NCBI GenBank assembly: GCA_022703295.1
Contig: JAKLDX010000003.1
Span: 1-22,948 of the forward strand
DNA: 22,948 nt
Direction of reading: 5' to 3'
Origin: Candidatus Omnitrophota bacterium
GTDB taxonomy: Bacteria > Omnitrophota > Gorgyraeia > 2-01-FULL-45-10
Shown here in pieces: positions 13,009-21,388 of the stretch. The position numbers and the translations under genes are program-made. The stretch's first letter is position 1; each line of letters opens with the position of its first letter. The notes below the pieces were generated by a model that saw only the letters and a program-made list of their open reading frames with translations, had not been told where the DNA came from and did not search any database.

Positions 13009-13419
13009 ATGATTAAAGCGGCGAATATAGGGAAGGAGTTTGTTGTATCGGTCGCGAATAAAGTCGGTATCATGGCGAATATGTCCAAGATACTGGCCGA
13101 CCACGGCATTAATATAGAAGGCGTTGCCGGGTATGTATCGAACAATGAGGCAAAGATCATGCTGGTAACTGATGATACCATTCGCGCGAAGGAAGCACTT
13201 GAAAAGAACGGATATAAAAACATAAAAGAAAATGAGGTCCTGGTGCTGGAGCTGGAGAATAAACCCGGAGCGCTCAAGATCGTCACGGCAAAACTGACTT
13301 CCGAAAAGATAGATATCAGGTATGCGTACGGTACGGCTTGTCCTTCGGGCTGCCCGGCCAGGCTGATCCTTTCGACCAGCAATAATGAAAAGGCCCTTGT
13401 GTCATTTAAGGCAAAATGA
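13009..13419 (+). CDS. Tandem ACT-domain protein
   Basis: The 136 residues make up two ACT-like ligand-binding domains, about 8-65 and 73-134. The first begins EFVVSVANKVGIMANMSKIL with the usual Gly-Ile turn, the second LVLELENKPGALKIVTAKL. No enzyme domain is fused. Such small proteins often bind amino acids and may act as sensors or subunits, but no partner is evident here. CPSGCPARLIL in the second domain has two cysteines that could be redox-active or bind metal, which is speculation. The ribosome site is AAGGGGG, and the stop overlaps the dinB start by four bases (ATGA). Confidence 0.85.
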   Translation: MIKAANIGKEFVVSVANKVGIMANMSKILADHGINIEGVAGYVSNNEAKIMLVTDDTIRAKEALEKNGYKNIKENEVLVLELENKPGALKIVTAKLTSEKIDIRYAYGTACPSGCPARLILSTSNNEKALVSFKAK

Positions 13420-14672
13420 AACTTTCCGGTTCGTCATGGCACGATCCCGCCACGTCTATCCGCGGCCTGAATACAGCGGATCCTTCGCGGCGGGATAGAA
13501 GATTTATCGTTCATGTCGACATGGACGCGTTTTTTGCCTCAATAGAACAAAGAGACTCACCCGCCTTTCGCTCTAAACCCGTTGTAGTCGGCGCCGACCC
13601 GAAAGGCGGGAAAGGCCGGGGAGTCGTCTCTACATGTTCTTATGAGGCCAGGGCATTCGGCATCCATTCTGCGATGCCGATATCGATCGCCTACCGAAAG
13701 TGCCCGACTGCAATATTCCTGCCAGTAGACATGAAAAAATACTCGAAGGTATCGGATGATATATATGGCATACTTTACTCTTTCACACCCGACATCGAGC
13801 CTGTCGGAATAGACGAGGCATTTTTAGATATCACGGGAAGCGGGCATCTTTTCGGGGGCCATACGGAGACATGCGTAAGGCTGAAATCAAAGATAAAAAA
13901 TGATACCGGCCTTACGGCATCTGTCGGGCTTGGGCCGACAAAGATGGCCGCGAAAATAGCGTCGGACCTGAAAAAGCCTGATGGTATGGTAGAGGTTACC
14001 GCGGAAGGATTACTAGATTTTCTATGGCCTCTGGAGGTGAGAAGATTGTGGGGGCTGGGGAAGAAAACGGAAGAAGCTCTTCGCAATATAGGCATCCTGA
14101 CTATCGGTGACCTAGCCTGTGCTGATGCAGGCAGTATCGAAAAGTCTTTCGGCAAAAACGGGACTCATCTCCGGGAACTGGCCAACGGGATCGATGAAAG
14201 CTGCGTGTGCGTTGATACGGAGTCAAAATCCATAAGCAGCGAGACTACGTTCGAGAACGATACCGCGGACAGAGAAAAAATAGAGAACGCGCTTATCCAC
14301 CTCTGCGATAAAGTCTCGGGCCGTCTCCGCAGGGAAAATAAAAAGTCCTCAACGCTCACTCTCAAGATACGGCTCGAGGGGTTCAAGACATACACCAGGG
14401 CCGCCGCGTTGGGTACGCCTACAAATTTTACCGATGTTCTTTACAAAACGGCTAAGGGATTATATAATAACTTTGATTCGCATGATAAGAAGATCCGGTT
14501 AGTGGGAGTAAGGGTTTCGAACTTTTCTCAAATTAATAATTTTATAGACACCCTCTTCCCGGATGTTCGCGATAAAAAGAACGAAGATATACACGGCGTT
14601 ATTGACAAAATAAGAAACAAGTTCGGGGAAGGTTCCATTTTCAGGGCCAGCGGAAAGCCGTCGCATGATTAA
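13416..14672 (+). CDS. dinB: DNA polymerase IV (Y-family translesion polymerase)
   Basis: DinB copies past damaged bases. The 418 residues include the palm motif HVDMDAFFASIEQ with metal-binding Asp35 and the PVGIDEAFLDITG motif with Asp133 and Glu134, so it is catalytically intact. SYEARAFGIHSAMP (finger region) and ASVGLGPTKMAAKIASDLKKPDG (split: VGLGP, KMAAKIAS, KPDG) are standard, followed by a helix-hairpin-helix thumb and a little-finger domain to the end. About 29 residues precede the usual start; no other Met fits better, and the ATG overlaps the ACT gene by four bases. No LexA-like site was identified because the gene has no own leader. Confidence 0.95.
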   Translation: MKLSGSSWHDPATSIRGLNTADPSRRDRRFIVHVDMDAFFASIEQRDSPAFRSKPVVVGADPKGGKGRGVVSTCSYEARAFGIHSAMPISIAYRKCPTAIFLPVDMKKYSKVSDDIYGILYSFTPDIEPVGIDEAFLDITGSGHLFGGHTETCVRLKSKIKNDTGLTASVGLGPTKMAAKIASDLKKPDGMVEVTAEGLLDFLWPLEVRRLWGLGKKTEEALRNIGILTIGDLACADAGSIEKSFGKNGTHLRELANGIDESCVCVDTESKSISSETTFENDTADREKIENALIHLCDKVSGRLRRENKKSSTLTLKIRLEGFKTYTRAAALGTPTNFTDVLYKTAKGLYNNFDSHDKKIRLVGVRVSNFSQINNFIDTLFPDVRDKKNEDIHGVIDKIRNKFGEGSIFRASGKPSHD

Positions 14673-14704
14673 CCGGACGCGAAAGGCAAAGAGGGGCAAG
14701 GTAT

Positions 14705-17179
14705 ATGAATACTAAGAGAAATAGTTTAGGTCTGGTCACGATACACAAAGACATGACCAAAAAAGGCATACTTCTCTCGTTCCACAATAATCTTGAATAC
14801 ACCCTGGCCAAGGATGAGTTCACCGCTACCGGCTACGACGATTATCTGGCTGTGGCGATGGCAATCAGGGAAAGGCTGGTTGAGCGCTGGATAGCCACGC
14901 AGCAGCAATACCACAAAGAAAATGCCAAGAGGGTTTATTATCTTTCCCTGGAATTCCTGATCGGCAGGCTACTGGGCACGAATATACTTAACCTCGGCCT
15001 CGGGGACGAGACAAAAAATGCGATGCTGGACCTGGGGCTCGACGTTGATGAATTGCGCGATTTTGAGGCTGATGCCGGGCTGGGCAACGGCGGATTAGGC
15101 CGGCTCGCGGCGTGCTACCTGGATTCAATGGCAACTCTCGCCATACCGGCGCACGGATACGGCATACGGTACGAATACGGAATATTCAACCAGCGTATAA
15201 TAAACGGCTATCAGGTCGAATTTCCGGACGAATGGTTGCGGCGATGGAACCCGTGGGAATTCCCGAGGCCGGAGTATACGGTCAAGGTGAAGTTTTTCGG
15301 AAGGGCCTACATGTCGCACGATGAGAACGGCAAACTCGTGGCCAGGTGGGTCGATACGGACGATGTCCTGGCAACGCCTTACGATGTTCCCGTGTGCGGC
15401 TATAAGAATGATATAGTCAATACGTTGCGGTTATGGTCAGCCCGAAGCACGGAAGAATTTGACTTAAGCTATTTCAATGACGGAGACTATGAGCGGGCGG
15501 TATATAATAAAATGTCCACGGAAAACATATCAAAAGTGTTATACCCCACGGACAATGTCAGCCAGGGTAAAGAGTTGCGACTGAAGCAGGAGTATTTCTT
15601 TACCGCTGCATCCATGTCAGACATAATACGGCGCTTTAAGATAGAGAATTCAAGTCTCAGGGACCTGCCCAACAAAGCCGCGATCCAGCTTAACGATACC
15701 CATCCGGCGATAGCCGTAATAGAACTGATGAGGGTCCTGGTGGATGAAGAGGGCATGGATTGGGACGGGGCATGGGAGACTACCATAAACACCTTCGCAT
15801 ATACCAATCACACCATTATGCCCGAGGCCCTGGAATGCTGGCCGGTCAGCCTTTTCGAGAAGATCCTTCCGCGCCACCTGCAGATCATATATGAGATAAA
15901 TTTCAGATTTTTGCAGGAAGTTGCAAGAAACTTTCCGGGGGATAATGACAGGCTCAGGCGCATGTCCATAATAGAAGAGGGCGAACAGAAGAGGGTCAGG
16001 ATGAGCCACATAGCCATACTCGGCTCCCATTCGGTCAACGGCGTGTCCAAGCTGCATACGGAGCTTTTAAAGACCAGGCTATTCAGGGATTTCTACGATT
16101 TATTTCCGGAAAAATTCAATAACAAGACCAACGGTATCACTCAGAGGCGATGGCTCGAAAAAGCCAACTCGAGATTATCCGGCCTGATCACGGAGGCTAT
16201 AGGCGATAAGTGGGTCAGGGACATGTACCAACTGGAGAAACTGAAAGATTTCAAGGATGACAGTTCCTTTATTGAAAAATGGCACAAGGTTAAAATGGCG
16301 AACAAGGTCGTGCTCGCCGATTACATCTACCGGACAACAGGCGTCGAAGTTGACCCGCAATCCATGTATGATGTTCAGATAAAGAGAATACACGAATATA
16401 AAAGGCAGCTTTTGTTCTGTTTTTATGTGATTTCTCAGTACCTGAGGCTGAAAAAGGATCCGTCGTCGTCGTTCCTGCCCAGGACATTCATATTCAGCGG
16501 TAAGGCGGCACCCGGCTACTTTATGGCAAAGCTGATCATAAAATTCATTAACAGCGTGGCCGATGTGATAAATAAGGATAAGAGCCTGCACGACAGAATA
16601 AAAGTCGTATTCCTTGAGAACTATCGCGTATCTTTGGCGGAAAAAATATTCCCCGCAAGCGACCTTTCCGAACAGATATCCACGGCCGGCACCGAGGCCT
16701 CCGGCACCGGTTGTATGAAATTTATGATAAACGGCGCCATGACCATAGGCACATATGACGGAGCGAATCTGGAGATCGCCGAGGAAGTGGGGCACGACAA
16801 TATATTCCTGTTCGGCCTTAAAGCCGACGAGGTCCAGGGGTTAAGGCTATGCGGATACAACCCCAACGCGTACATAGAAAAATCATCGGACCTGACCGAT
16901 ATATTTAACCTGATAAGGAGCAACTTTCTCTCGCCGGTAGAATTCGGGCTGTTTGAACCTATAGTTCAGTCGCTGACCTCTTCGGACTACTTTCTTGTCT
17001 GCGCCGATTTTGATGCTTACCATGCAATGCAGGAATCGGTGTCAAGGCTCTATAAAGACAGGGATAAGTGGACCAGGAAGACGATCATTAATGTGGCGAA
17101 GAGCGGTAAATTCTCCAGCGACAGGGCGGTGCGCGAATATGCGAAAGATATCTGGCATGCACCGTGCAAAAAACTATAA
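14705..17179 (+). CDS. glgP: Glycogen/alpha-glucan phosphorylase
   Basis: The enzyme releases glucose-1-phosphate from glycogen or maltodextrin, using pyridoxal phosphate. The 824 residues match the family. Visible landmarks are GLGNGGLGRLAACYLDS (about 126-142), KRIHEYKRQLL, and the PLP site EASGTGCMKFMINGA, with the Schiff-base Lys672. In most relatives the residue two before this Lys is Asn (GTGNMK or GTSNMK); here it is Cys670. The rest of the active site reads normally (TIGTYDGANLEI). It is the last gene of the plus-strand run and meets plsC tail to tail with 21 bases between stops. It uses PLP, to which pdxJ contributes. Confidence 0.97.
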   Translation: MNTKRNSLGLVTIHKDMTKKGILLSFHNNLEYTLAKDEFTATGYDDYLAVAMAIRERLVERWIATQQQYHKENAKRVYYLSLEFLIGRLLGTNILNLGLGDETKNAMLDLGLDVDELRDFEADAGLGNGGLGRLAACYLDSMATLAIPAHGYGIRYEYGIFNQRIINGYQVEFPDEWLRRWNPWEFPRPEYTVKVKFFGRAYMSHDENGKLVARWVDTDDVLATPYDVPVCGYKNDIVNTLRLWSARSTEEFDLSYFNDGDYERAVYNKMSTENISKVLYPTDNVSQGKELRLKQEYFFTAASMSDIIRRFKIENSSLRDLPNKAAIQLNDTHPAIAVIELMRVLVDEEGMDWDGAWETTINTFAYTNHTIMPEALECWPVSLFEKILPRHLQIIYEINFRFLQEVARNFPGDNDRLRRMSIIEEGEQKRVRMSHIAILGSHSVNGVSKLHTELLKTRLFRDFYDLFPEKFNNKTNGITQRRWLEKANSRLSGLITEAIGDKWVRDMYQLEKLKDFKDDSSFIEKWHKVKMANKVVLADYIYRTTGVEVDPQSMYDVQIKRIHEYKRQLLFCFYVISQYLRLKKDPSSSFLPRTFIFSGKAAPGYFMAKLIIKFINSVADVINKDKSLHDRIKVVFLENYRVSLAEKIFPASDLSEQISTAGTEASGTGCMKFMINGAMTIGTYDGANLEIAEEVGHDNIFLFGLKADEVQGLRLCGYNPNAYIEKSSDLTDIFNLIRSNFLSPVEFGLFEPIVQSLTSSDYFLVCADFDAYHAMQESVSRLYKDRDKWTRKTIINVAKSGKFSSDRAVREYAKDIWHAPCKKL

Positions 17180-17200
17180 GCAAGAAGTGAGGGGTATTAT

Positions 17201-17920
17201 TTAAGCTTTCTCAAGGGCCTGGTGGGCCATGTCCCTGAGGCGCGCGAAGTCAGCCATTGTAAAATCAGACGTCTCTATAGCCGGCAGGACCTTCAGGCTT
17301 GCCGGAGACTTCACAGAAAATATCCAGCTTCCTTTAGGTATGGCGTTCCCCGTTCCTCCGATAGATATTGGCAGAACGGGGACTTTTTCTTTTATAGCCA
17401 GCTTAAAGGCGCCGTTCTGAAATTCCTTCATCTCACCGGTCTCGCTCCTCGTCCCTTCGGGAAAAAAAAGAACGGACATGCCGCCGCGCAACCAGCCGGC
17501 CGCCTCTCTGTAAATTTTCTTTATACTTGAAAAATTTCCTCTTTCCAGTTTTATGTGCTTAGCAAGCGACAGGCACCATCCTATAAAAGGCACCCTGAAA
17601 AGGCTTTCTTTCGCGACCCACTTGAATTGCATCTTTGTCTGGTAGGCCACTACTATATCGGCAAGGCTCTGGTGATTGGCAACTATCACATAAGTTCTCT
17701 TCTTATCTATGTGTTCCAGCCCGGTCACCGTCAGGCACCAGTACGGATTCAGCGCGATTACAAGGTCGGACCACCAGAAGCATTGCGCGTGCACCAGCCG
17801 CCTGGCCTTGTCAAACGGAAATGTTATGACCGTTAACAGCAGCATAGTGAAATATAGTATTACCGTAAGGACCGTGCTGATTGTCCATATAAAGAATGAT
17901 AATAGTTTCTTCTTTATCAT
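17201..17920 (-). CDS. plsC: 1-acylglycerol-3-phosphate acyltransferase
   Basis: PlsC makes phosphatidic acid in the membrane from lysophosphatidic acid. The 239-residue product has a basic start (MIKKK), a long hydrophobic N-terminus (about 5-33), and the acyltransferase motifs VANHQSLAD (NH-x4-D, with His and Asp) and FPEGTRSETG. VPFIGWC and the later VPVLPISI strand are typical. It is the only minus-strand protein gene. Its promoter lies so close that the mRNA would have only about three leader bases, and no Shine-Dalgarno is visible, so translation may start on a nearly leaderless message. Confidence 0.94.
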   Translation of the reverse strand: MIKKKLLSFFIWTISTVLTVILYFTMLLLTVITFPFDKARRLVHAQCFWWSDLVIALNPYWCLTVTGLEHIDKKRTYVIVANHQSLADIVVAYQTKMQFKWVAKESLFRVPFIGWCLSLAKHIKLERGNFSSIKKIYREAAGWLRGGMSVLFFPEGTRSETGEMKEFQNGAFKLAIKEKVPVLPISIGGTGNAIPKGSWIFSVKSPASLKVLPAIETSDFTMADFARLRDMAHQALEKA

Positions 17921-17929
17921 AATAGTCCC

Positions 17930-17958
17930 ATAATAAATTACGATGGCCGTATTGTCAA
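17930..17958 (-). promoter_or_regulatory. plsC promoter (minus strand)
   Basis: On the minus strand TTGACA (plus coordinates 17953-17958), a 17-base spacer and TATTAT (17930-17935) form a near-consensus promoter. The predicted transcription start is around 17923, about three bases before the plsC ATG at 17920-17918. Confidence 0.8.
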
Positions 17959-17980
17959 TATAAACATGACTAATTAATAG

Positions 17981-18009
17981 TTTAAAAAAAACAAAAAGTG
18001 CGTTATAAT
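17981..18009 (+). promoter_or_regulatory. Promoter of the unrecognised 217-residue protein gene
   Basis: TTTAAA (17981-17986, weak -35), 17-base spacer, TATAAT (18004-18009, exact). It is divergent from the plsC promoter, the two -35 boxes being about 22 bases apart. A start near 18016 rules out the GTG at 17998 as the start codon. Confidence 0.65.
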
Positions 18010-18033
18010 ATCAACTCCAAGGAAAGGAAATTT

Positions 18034-18687
18034 ATGACCAAGCTTAATACAAGATCTCTTGAACGCATAGAAGAACGCATGCACTCTCTCGATGAAGATT
18101 CTATGCGTTACAAAATACTCGAAAGCGCCAAGAGCTTCAAGTCTTCATGGATGGATCTCGGCCAGGCGCTATATTCCGTGTGGAAAGACAAGCTTTATAA
18201 GGAATGGGGTTACGGGACATTTGACGTTTACACATCCAAGGAAATAGGCATAAAGAAGATGACTGCCATGAAACTGCTGAAATCTTACTACTTCCTGGAA
18301 AAAGAGGAGCCGGATTATCTGCGAAAAGATATGATGTCGTCCCGCGAAACAGCATCCGTACCGACTTACGAATCCGTGAATTTACTGAGGCTTGCCAAGA
18401 ACAAACAACTGCTCGACCACAGTGATTACCACAAGCTAAAGAAAGACATACTGGACATGGGCAAGGATGCCAGGGATGCCAAAAAAGACCTGACGATGCT
18501 TCTAAAACAACGGGAAGAGCTCGAGCCGGAAGAAGCGCGAAAGAAACGCAGGAATGCCATGATAAAAAGGCTTCTGACTGCCCTTAAGACCCTGAAGACC
18601 GATATAGAGGCGTCGAAAATGCTCCCCGCGGGAACCATTAAAGAAGTAGCCGTGCTGATACAGAAGATCGAAGCCGAAATATCCTAA
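18034..18687 (+). CDS. Unrecognised helical, possibly DNA-binding protein
   Basis: I do not recognise this 217-residue product. The ATG at 18034 is preferred over the in-frame GTG at 17998, because the -10 box lies after that GTG and AAGGAAAGGAAA (18019-18030) precedes the ATG. It has no signal or membrane segment. The N-terminal third ends in KEWGYGTFDVYTSKEIGIKK, then TAMKLLKSYYFLEKEEPDYL, which could be a helix-turn-helix, judged by eye only. The C-terminal half is strongly helical and charged (KKDLTMLLKQREELEPEEARKK), compatible with a coiled coil. It is followed 37 bases later by a nucleotidyltransferase-fold gene, probably co-transcribed. A DNA-binding or structural role is a guess. Confidence 0.6.
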   Translation: MTKLNTRSLERIEERMHSLDEDSMRYKILESAKSFKSSWMDLGQALYSVWKDKLYKEWGYGTFDVYTSKEIGIKKMTAMKLLKSYYFLEKEEPDYLRKDMMSSRETASVPTYESVNLLRLAKNKQLLDHSDYHKLKKDILDMGKDARDAKKDLTMLLKQREELEPEEARKKRRNAMIKRLLTALKTLKTDIEASKMLPAGTIKEVAVLIQKIEAEIS

Positions 18688-18724
18688 AAAAGCCGGACCG
18701 CAATAAAATCTGGAGGATGCTTTT

Positions 18725-19444
18725 ATGGGAAAAACGGAGCTGCCCCGGAAACTGGAAAAAGCAGTCAATGATTTCATCATAAAGCTGGAGAATATCTACA
18801 ACGACGAGCTTATCTCCGTAGTGCTATACGGAAGCGTCTCAAGTGGCGAATACTCCCCCAGGCATTCGAACGTAAACCTCGCCGTGGTGCTTAAGGACGC
18901 AAGCCTGCGCAGGCTTTCAAAAATCTCGTCTTTACTGCTTAAATCCCGTATGCTGAATCCCGTTTTTCTCACCGAGAATTATATAACAAGCTCCACCGAT
19001 GTATTCCCGATAGAGTTCCTGGATATGAAGGAGAATTACACCCTCCTGTACGGCAAAGATTTCCTGAAGACCATGAACATCGATACAAAGAATTTACGGT
19101 TCCAGTGCGAACAGGAATTGAAGTCGAGGGTCATAAACCTGAAAAGGGAATATCTTAAAAATAGCGGCAGGGAAGAACTGCAGCGTCTAATTTTCAGCAG
19201 CCTCACCTCCGTTATGCACATTTTGCGTAACCTCATACGGCTGAAGGGGCATAAACCGGCATACGAAAAAGAGGGGATCCTGGCGCAGGCGTCAAAAGAA
19301 TTCGGCGTAAATACGGATAGCCTGGCCAGAATATGGAAGGCAAAGCGCGAGGGCTCCCGCCTGTGTTACGCGGAGCTCGAAGAGCTGTTTTTTGCGTTCT
19401 CGGACGACCTTGAGAAGATAGCGGAACTGGTCGATAGGCTTTGA
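18725..19444 (+). CDS. Nucleotidyltransferase-fold protein with NxN in place of DxD
   Basis: The 239-residue protein shows the start of a DNA polymerase beta-like nucleotidyltransferase domain: LISVVLYGSVSSGEYSPRHS (29-48) with the Gly-Ser of the GS motif at 36-37. The following metal-binding pair, normally D-x-D, reads N-V-N (Asn49, Asn51) in SNVNLAVVLKD. With both acidic residues changed, catalysis is unlikely and it may be a pseudoenzyme. The remaining 170 residues are helical and of unknown role. The GGAGG site (18712-18716) precedes the start. It follows the 217-residue unknown by 37 bases and precedes the TPM gene by seven, so it sits in a short plus-strand operon. Confidence 0.75.
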   Translation: MGKTELPRKLEKAVNDFIIKLENIYNDELISVVLYGSVSSGEYSPRHSNVNLAVVLKDASLRRLSKISSLLLKSRMLNPVFLTENYITSSTDVFPIEFLDMKENYTLLYGKDFLKTMNIDTKNLRFQCEQELKSRVINLKREYLKNSGREELQRLIFSSLTSVMHILRNLIRLKGHKPAYEKEGILAQASKEFGVNTDSLARIWKAKREGSRLCYAELEELFFAFSDDLEKIAELVDRL

Positions 19445-19451
19445 GATCGAT

Positions 19452-20363
19452 ATGAGCCAAAAACTTTTCCTGTTGTTTATGCTCGGCATAGTTGCCGCAT
19501 CCGGAATGGCTTCAGCGCAGGATATCCCGGATCCTTCCGGGTGGGTAAATGATTTTGCCAATGTCATACCCGAGAATTACAGGCAGCGGATTACGGGGAT
19601 AATCCGGGAATTAGAGGAGAGGACATCCGCGGAGATTTTCGTTGTCACTTTATCCTCGATCGCGCCATATGACGAGAAATCATATGCCAGATTGATCTTT
19701 GACAAATGGAAGCCGGGCAAGAAGGGTAAAGATAACGGCGTCCTGGTGCTTTTGGCCATCAAGGAAAGACGATGGCGGATAGAGACCGGATACGGCATCG
19801 AGGGCATACTCCCGGACGGGCTCTGCGGCGAAATAGGGCGAGGTTTTATGGTGCCTTATTTTAAGCAAGGCAACTACGCCGAAGGCCTGTTTAACGGCGT
19901 AGCCCGTATTGCCTCGATAATCGCTAAAGACGCCAAGGTTAATATCAACAGCCTGTCAGGCGTAAAGATCGAGCAGCGCGGCGCGCACAATACTTCCTCT
20001 GATAATTCGGCCGGTTTATTTTTTTATATATTCCTGCCGGTATTCTTTTTTTTATGGAATCTTCCATGGCCGGTTTTTATCGGCTTGCCGTTCACCCTGA
20101 TCTTCGCCGCGGCCTTTTTCAATGTTTCGCCGATACTGTCTTTGTTAATAATTTTGAGCTACATAGGTTCGCAGGTTTTCAGGTATAATTACTGGAGCAA
20201 GCTGCCGCCCCATAAACGCACCAACTTTTTCGGTACGCAAAATTATGGTGGCAGACATTCGTCCACTTCGTGGGGTGGCGGAGGCGGATTCGGGGGTGGC
20301 GGAGGTGGATTTGGAGGAGGCGGTGGAGGAGGAGGCGGAGGCGGTGGAGGAGGCGGATTTTAG
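19452..20363 (+). CDS. TPM-domain (YgcG-like) membrane protein with poly-Gly tail
   Basis: The 303-residue protein has a signal peptide (about 1-22, ending ASGMASA), then a TPM domain (about 25-160) with DFANVIPENYRQRI, RTSAEIFVVTL and RRWRIETGYGIEG, typical of the family. Two to three membrane segments follow at about 187-245. The C-terminus (275-303) is almost entirely Gly with a few Phe. TPM proteins are commonly paired with LemA, as here (lemA starts 29 bases later). The biochemical role of the pair is not settled. The Shine-Dalgarno is weak. Coding for the tail is a GGN repeat run, 20269-20360, prone to length change. Confidence 0.88.
   Translation: MSQKLFLLFMLGIVAASGMASAQDIPDPSGWVNDFANVIPENYRQRITGIIRELEERTSAEIFVVTLSSIAPYDEKSYARLIFDKWKPGKKGKDNGVLVLLAIKERRWRIETGYGIEGILPDGLCGEIGRGFMVPYFKQGNYAEGLFNGVARIASIIAKDAKVNINSLSGVKIEQRGAHNTSSDNSAGLFFYIFLPVFFFLWNLPWPVFIGLPFTLIFAAAFFNVSPILSLLIILSYIGSQVFRYNYWSKLPPHKRTNFFGTQNYGGRHSSTSWGGGGGFGGGGGGFGGGGGGGGGGGGGGGF
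20269..20360 (+). repeat. GGN-rich repeat encoding the poly-Gly tail
   Basis: About 92 bases of nearly continuous GGN codons (GGA, GGC, GGT, GGG) interrupted by TTC/TTT for Phe. Slippage could change the tail length between strains. Confidence 0.85.
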
Positions 20364-20392
20364 AGTTATAAAATTAAATCAGGGGGTTAGAA

Positions 20393-20959
20393 ATGAAGAA
20401 TTTTTTGATAGGTTTAGTCATTGTCATTATAGCAGTAATATTTGTTGGCAGCGGCATAGCTTCGATATATAATAGGATAGTCACAAGGCACGAGACGATA
20501 ACGGCTAAATGGGCTCAGGTCGAAAATCAGCTTCAAAGAAGGAATGACCTCATACCGAATCTCGTGAACAGCGTAAAAGGTTACGCGGCGCATGAAAAGA
20601 CGGTTTTAGAGGATGTGACAAAAGCGCGTTCTCAGTGGGCCGGCGCAACGAATATGGATGATAAGGTAAAAGCCGCGGCAGCCACCGATGCGGCATTGGC
20701 CAGGCTTCTGCTGGTAGTGGAGAATTACCCTCAGCTTAAAGCTGACGGGACGTTTTTAAGGCTTATGGACGAGCTTTCCGGAACGGAAAACCGCATAGCG
20801 GTTGAACGCATGAGGTATAACGAGGCCGTGAAAGATTACAATATCACGGTAAGAAGGTTCCCGGCTAATTTCGTCGCCGGCATCTTCGGATATAAAACAG
20901 CTACCGAATATTTTAAGGCAGAGGAGCGCGCAAAAGCGGTCCCGGAGGTAAAATTTTGA
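20393..20959 (+). CDS. lemA: LemA family protein
   Basis: The 188 residues have one N-terminal membrane anchor (about 3-24, FLIGLVIVIIAVIFVGSGIA), then a helical cytoplasmic or periplasmic domain with the family signature WAQVENQLQRRNDLIPNLV (about 40-58) and VERMRYNEAV, followed by NITVRRFPANFVA. The C-terminus FKAEERAKAVPEVKF is the usual LemA ending. It follows the TPM gene as expected for the LemA-TPM pair. The stop overlaps the next start (TTG) by four bases. The molecular function of LemA is not established. Confidence 0.95.
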   Translation: MKNFLIGLVIVIIAVIFVGSGIASIYNRIVTRHETITAKWAQVENQLQRRNDLIPNLVNSVKGYAAHEKTVLEDVTKARSQWAGATNMDDKVKAAAATDAALARLLLVVENYPQLKADGTFLRLMDELSGTENRIAVERMRYNEAVKDYNITVRRFPANFVAGIFGYKTATEYFKAEERAKAVPEVKF

Positions 20960-21381
20960 CCAGGAAAATCCTCATACTTACAGTTGTCATAAGTATTATC
21001 GCGGCGTACCCTGCCTTCAGCCGCGGCGGACTTCGCGCAAGAGAACTCACCAGAAGCGCGATCGTACCGCAACCCCGCCTGATATCGCCGGTAACACAGG
21101 ATGTTGATTTGACCGGTAAGGAAAAATTAGAATTTGAATGGAGCCCGCACGAGGGCGATCCGCTGCAGCGGGATTATTATGATTTCAGGCTCTACAAAGG
21201 CCGCGAGATGCTTGAGAGCACTCTCGTATTTAAAACACACACCCAGACCAACGATTCTTCGCTTGAGTTAAAATCGGATATGTTCCAAAACGGGGAAGTC
21301 TACACATGGTCGTTGCGGCAGGTTTACACCGGCTCAAATAAAAGCCAGCGCAGCTATTCGTCGTTTAAGGTTAAAAAATAG
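20956..21381 (+). CDS. Small exported protein of unknown function
   Basis: The 141-residue product begins with a TTG codon at 20956 that overlaps the LemA stop by four bases, with GGAGG (20944-20948) seven bases upstream, so this start is well supported. It has a signal peptide (about 1-23, KILILTVVISIIAAYPAFS), and no lipobox cysteine is visible. The mature part (about 35-140) is beta-rich with EFEWSPHEGD, YYDFRLYKG and YTWSLRQVYTG, suggesting a fibronectin type III-like or beta-sandwich domain, recognised only by pattern. It probably works at the cell surface, perhaps with LemA/TPM. I cannot name a family. Confidence 0.7.
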   Translation: MTRKILILTVVISIIAAYPAFSRGGLRARELTRSAIVPQPRLISPVTQDVDLTGKEKLEFEWSPHEGDPLQRDYYDFRLYKGREMLESTLVFKTHTQTNDSSLELKSDMFQNGEVYTWSLRQVYTGSNKSQRSYSSFKVKK

Positions 21382-21388
21382 GGCATAT

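Noticed and set aside
17998..18033. GTG as start of the 217-residue unknown protein
   Set aside because: The TATAAT box at 18004-18009 lies after it, and a good ribosome site precedes the ATG at 18034.
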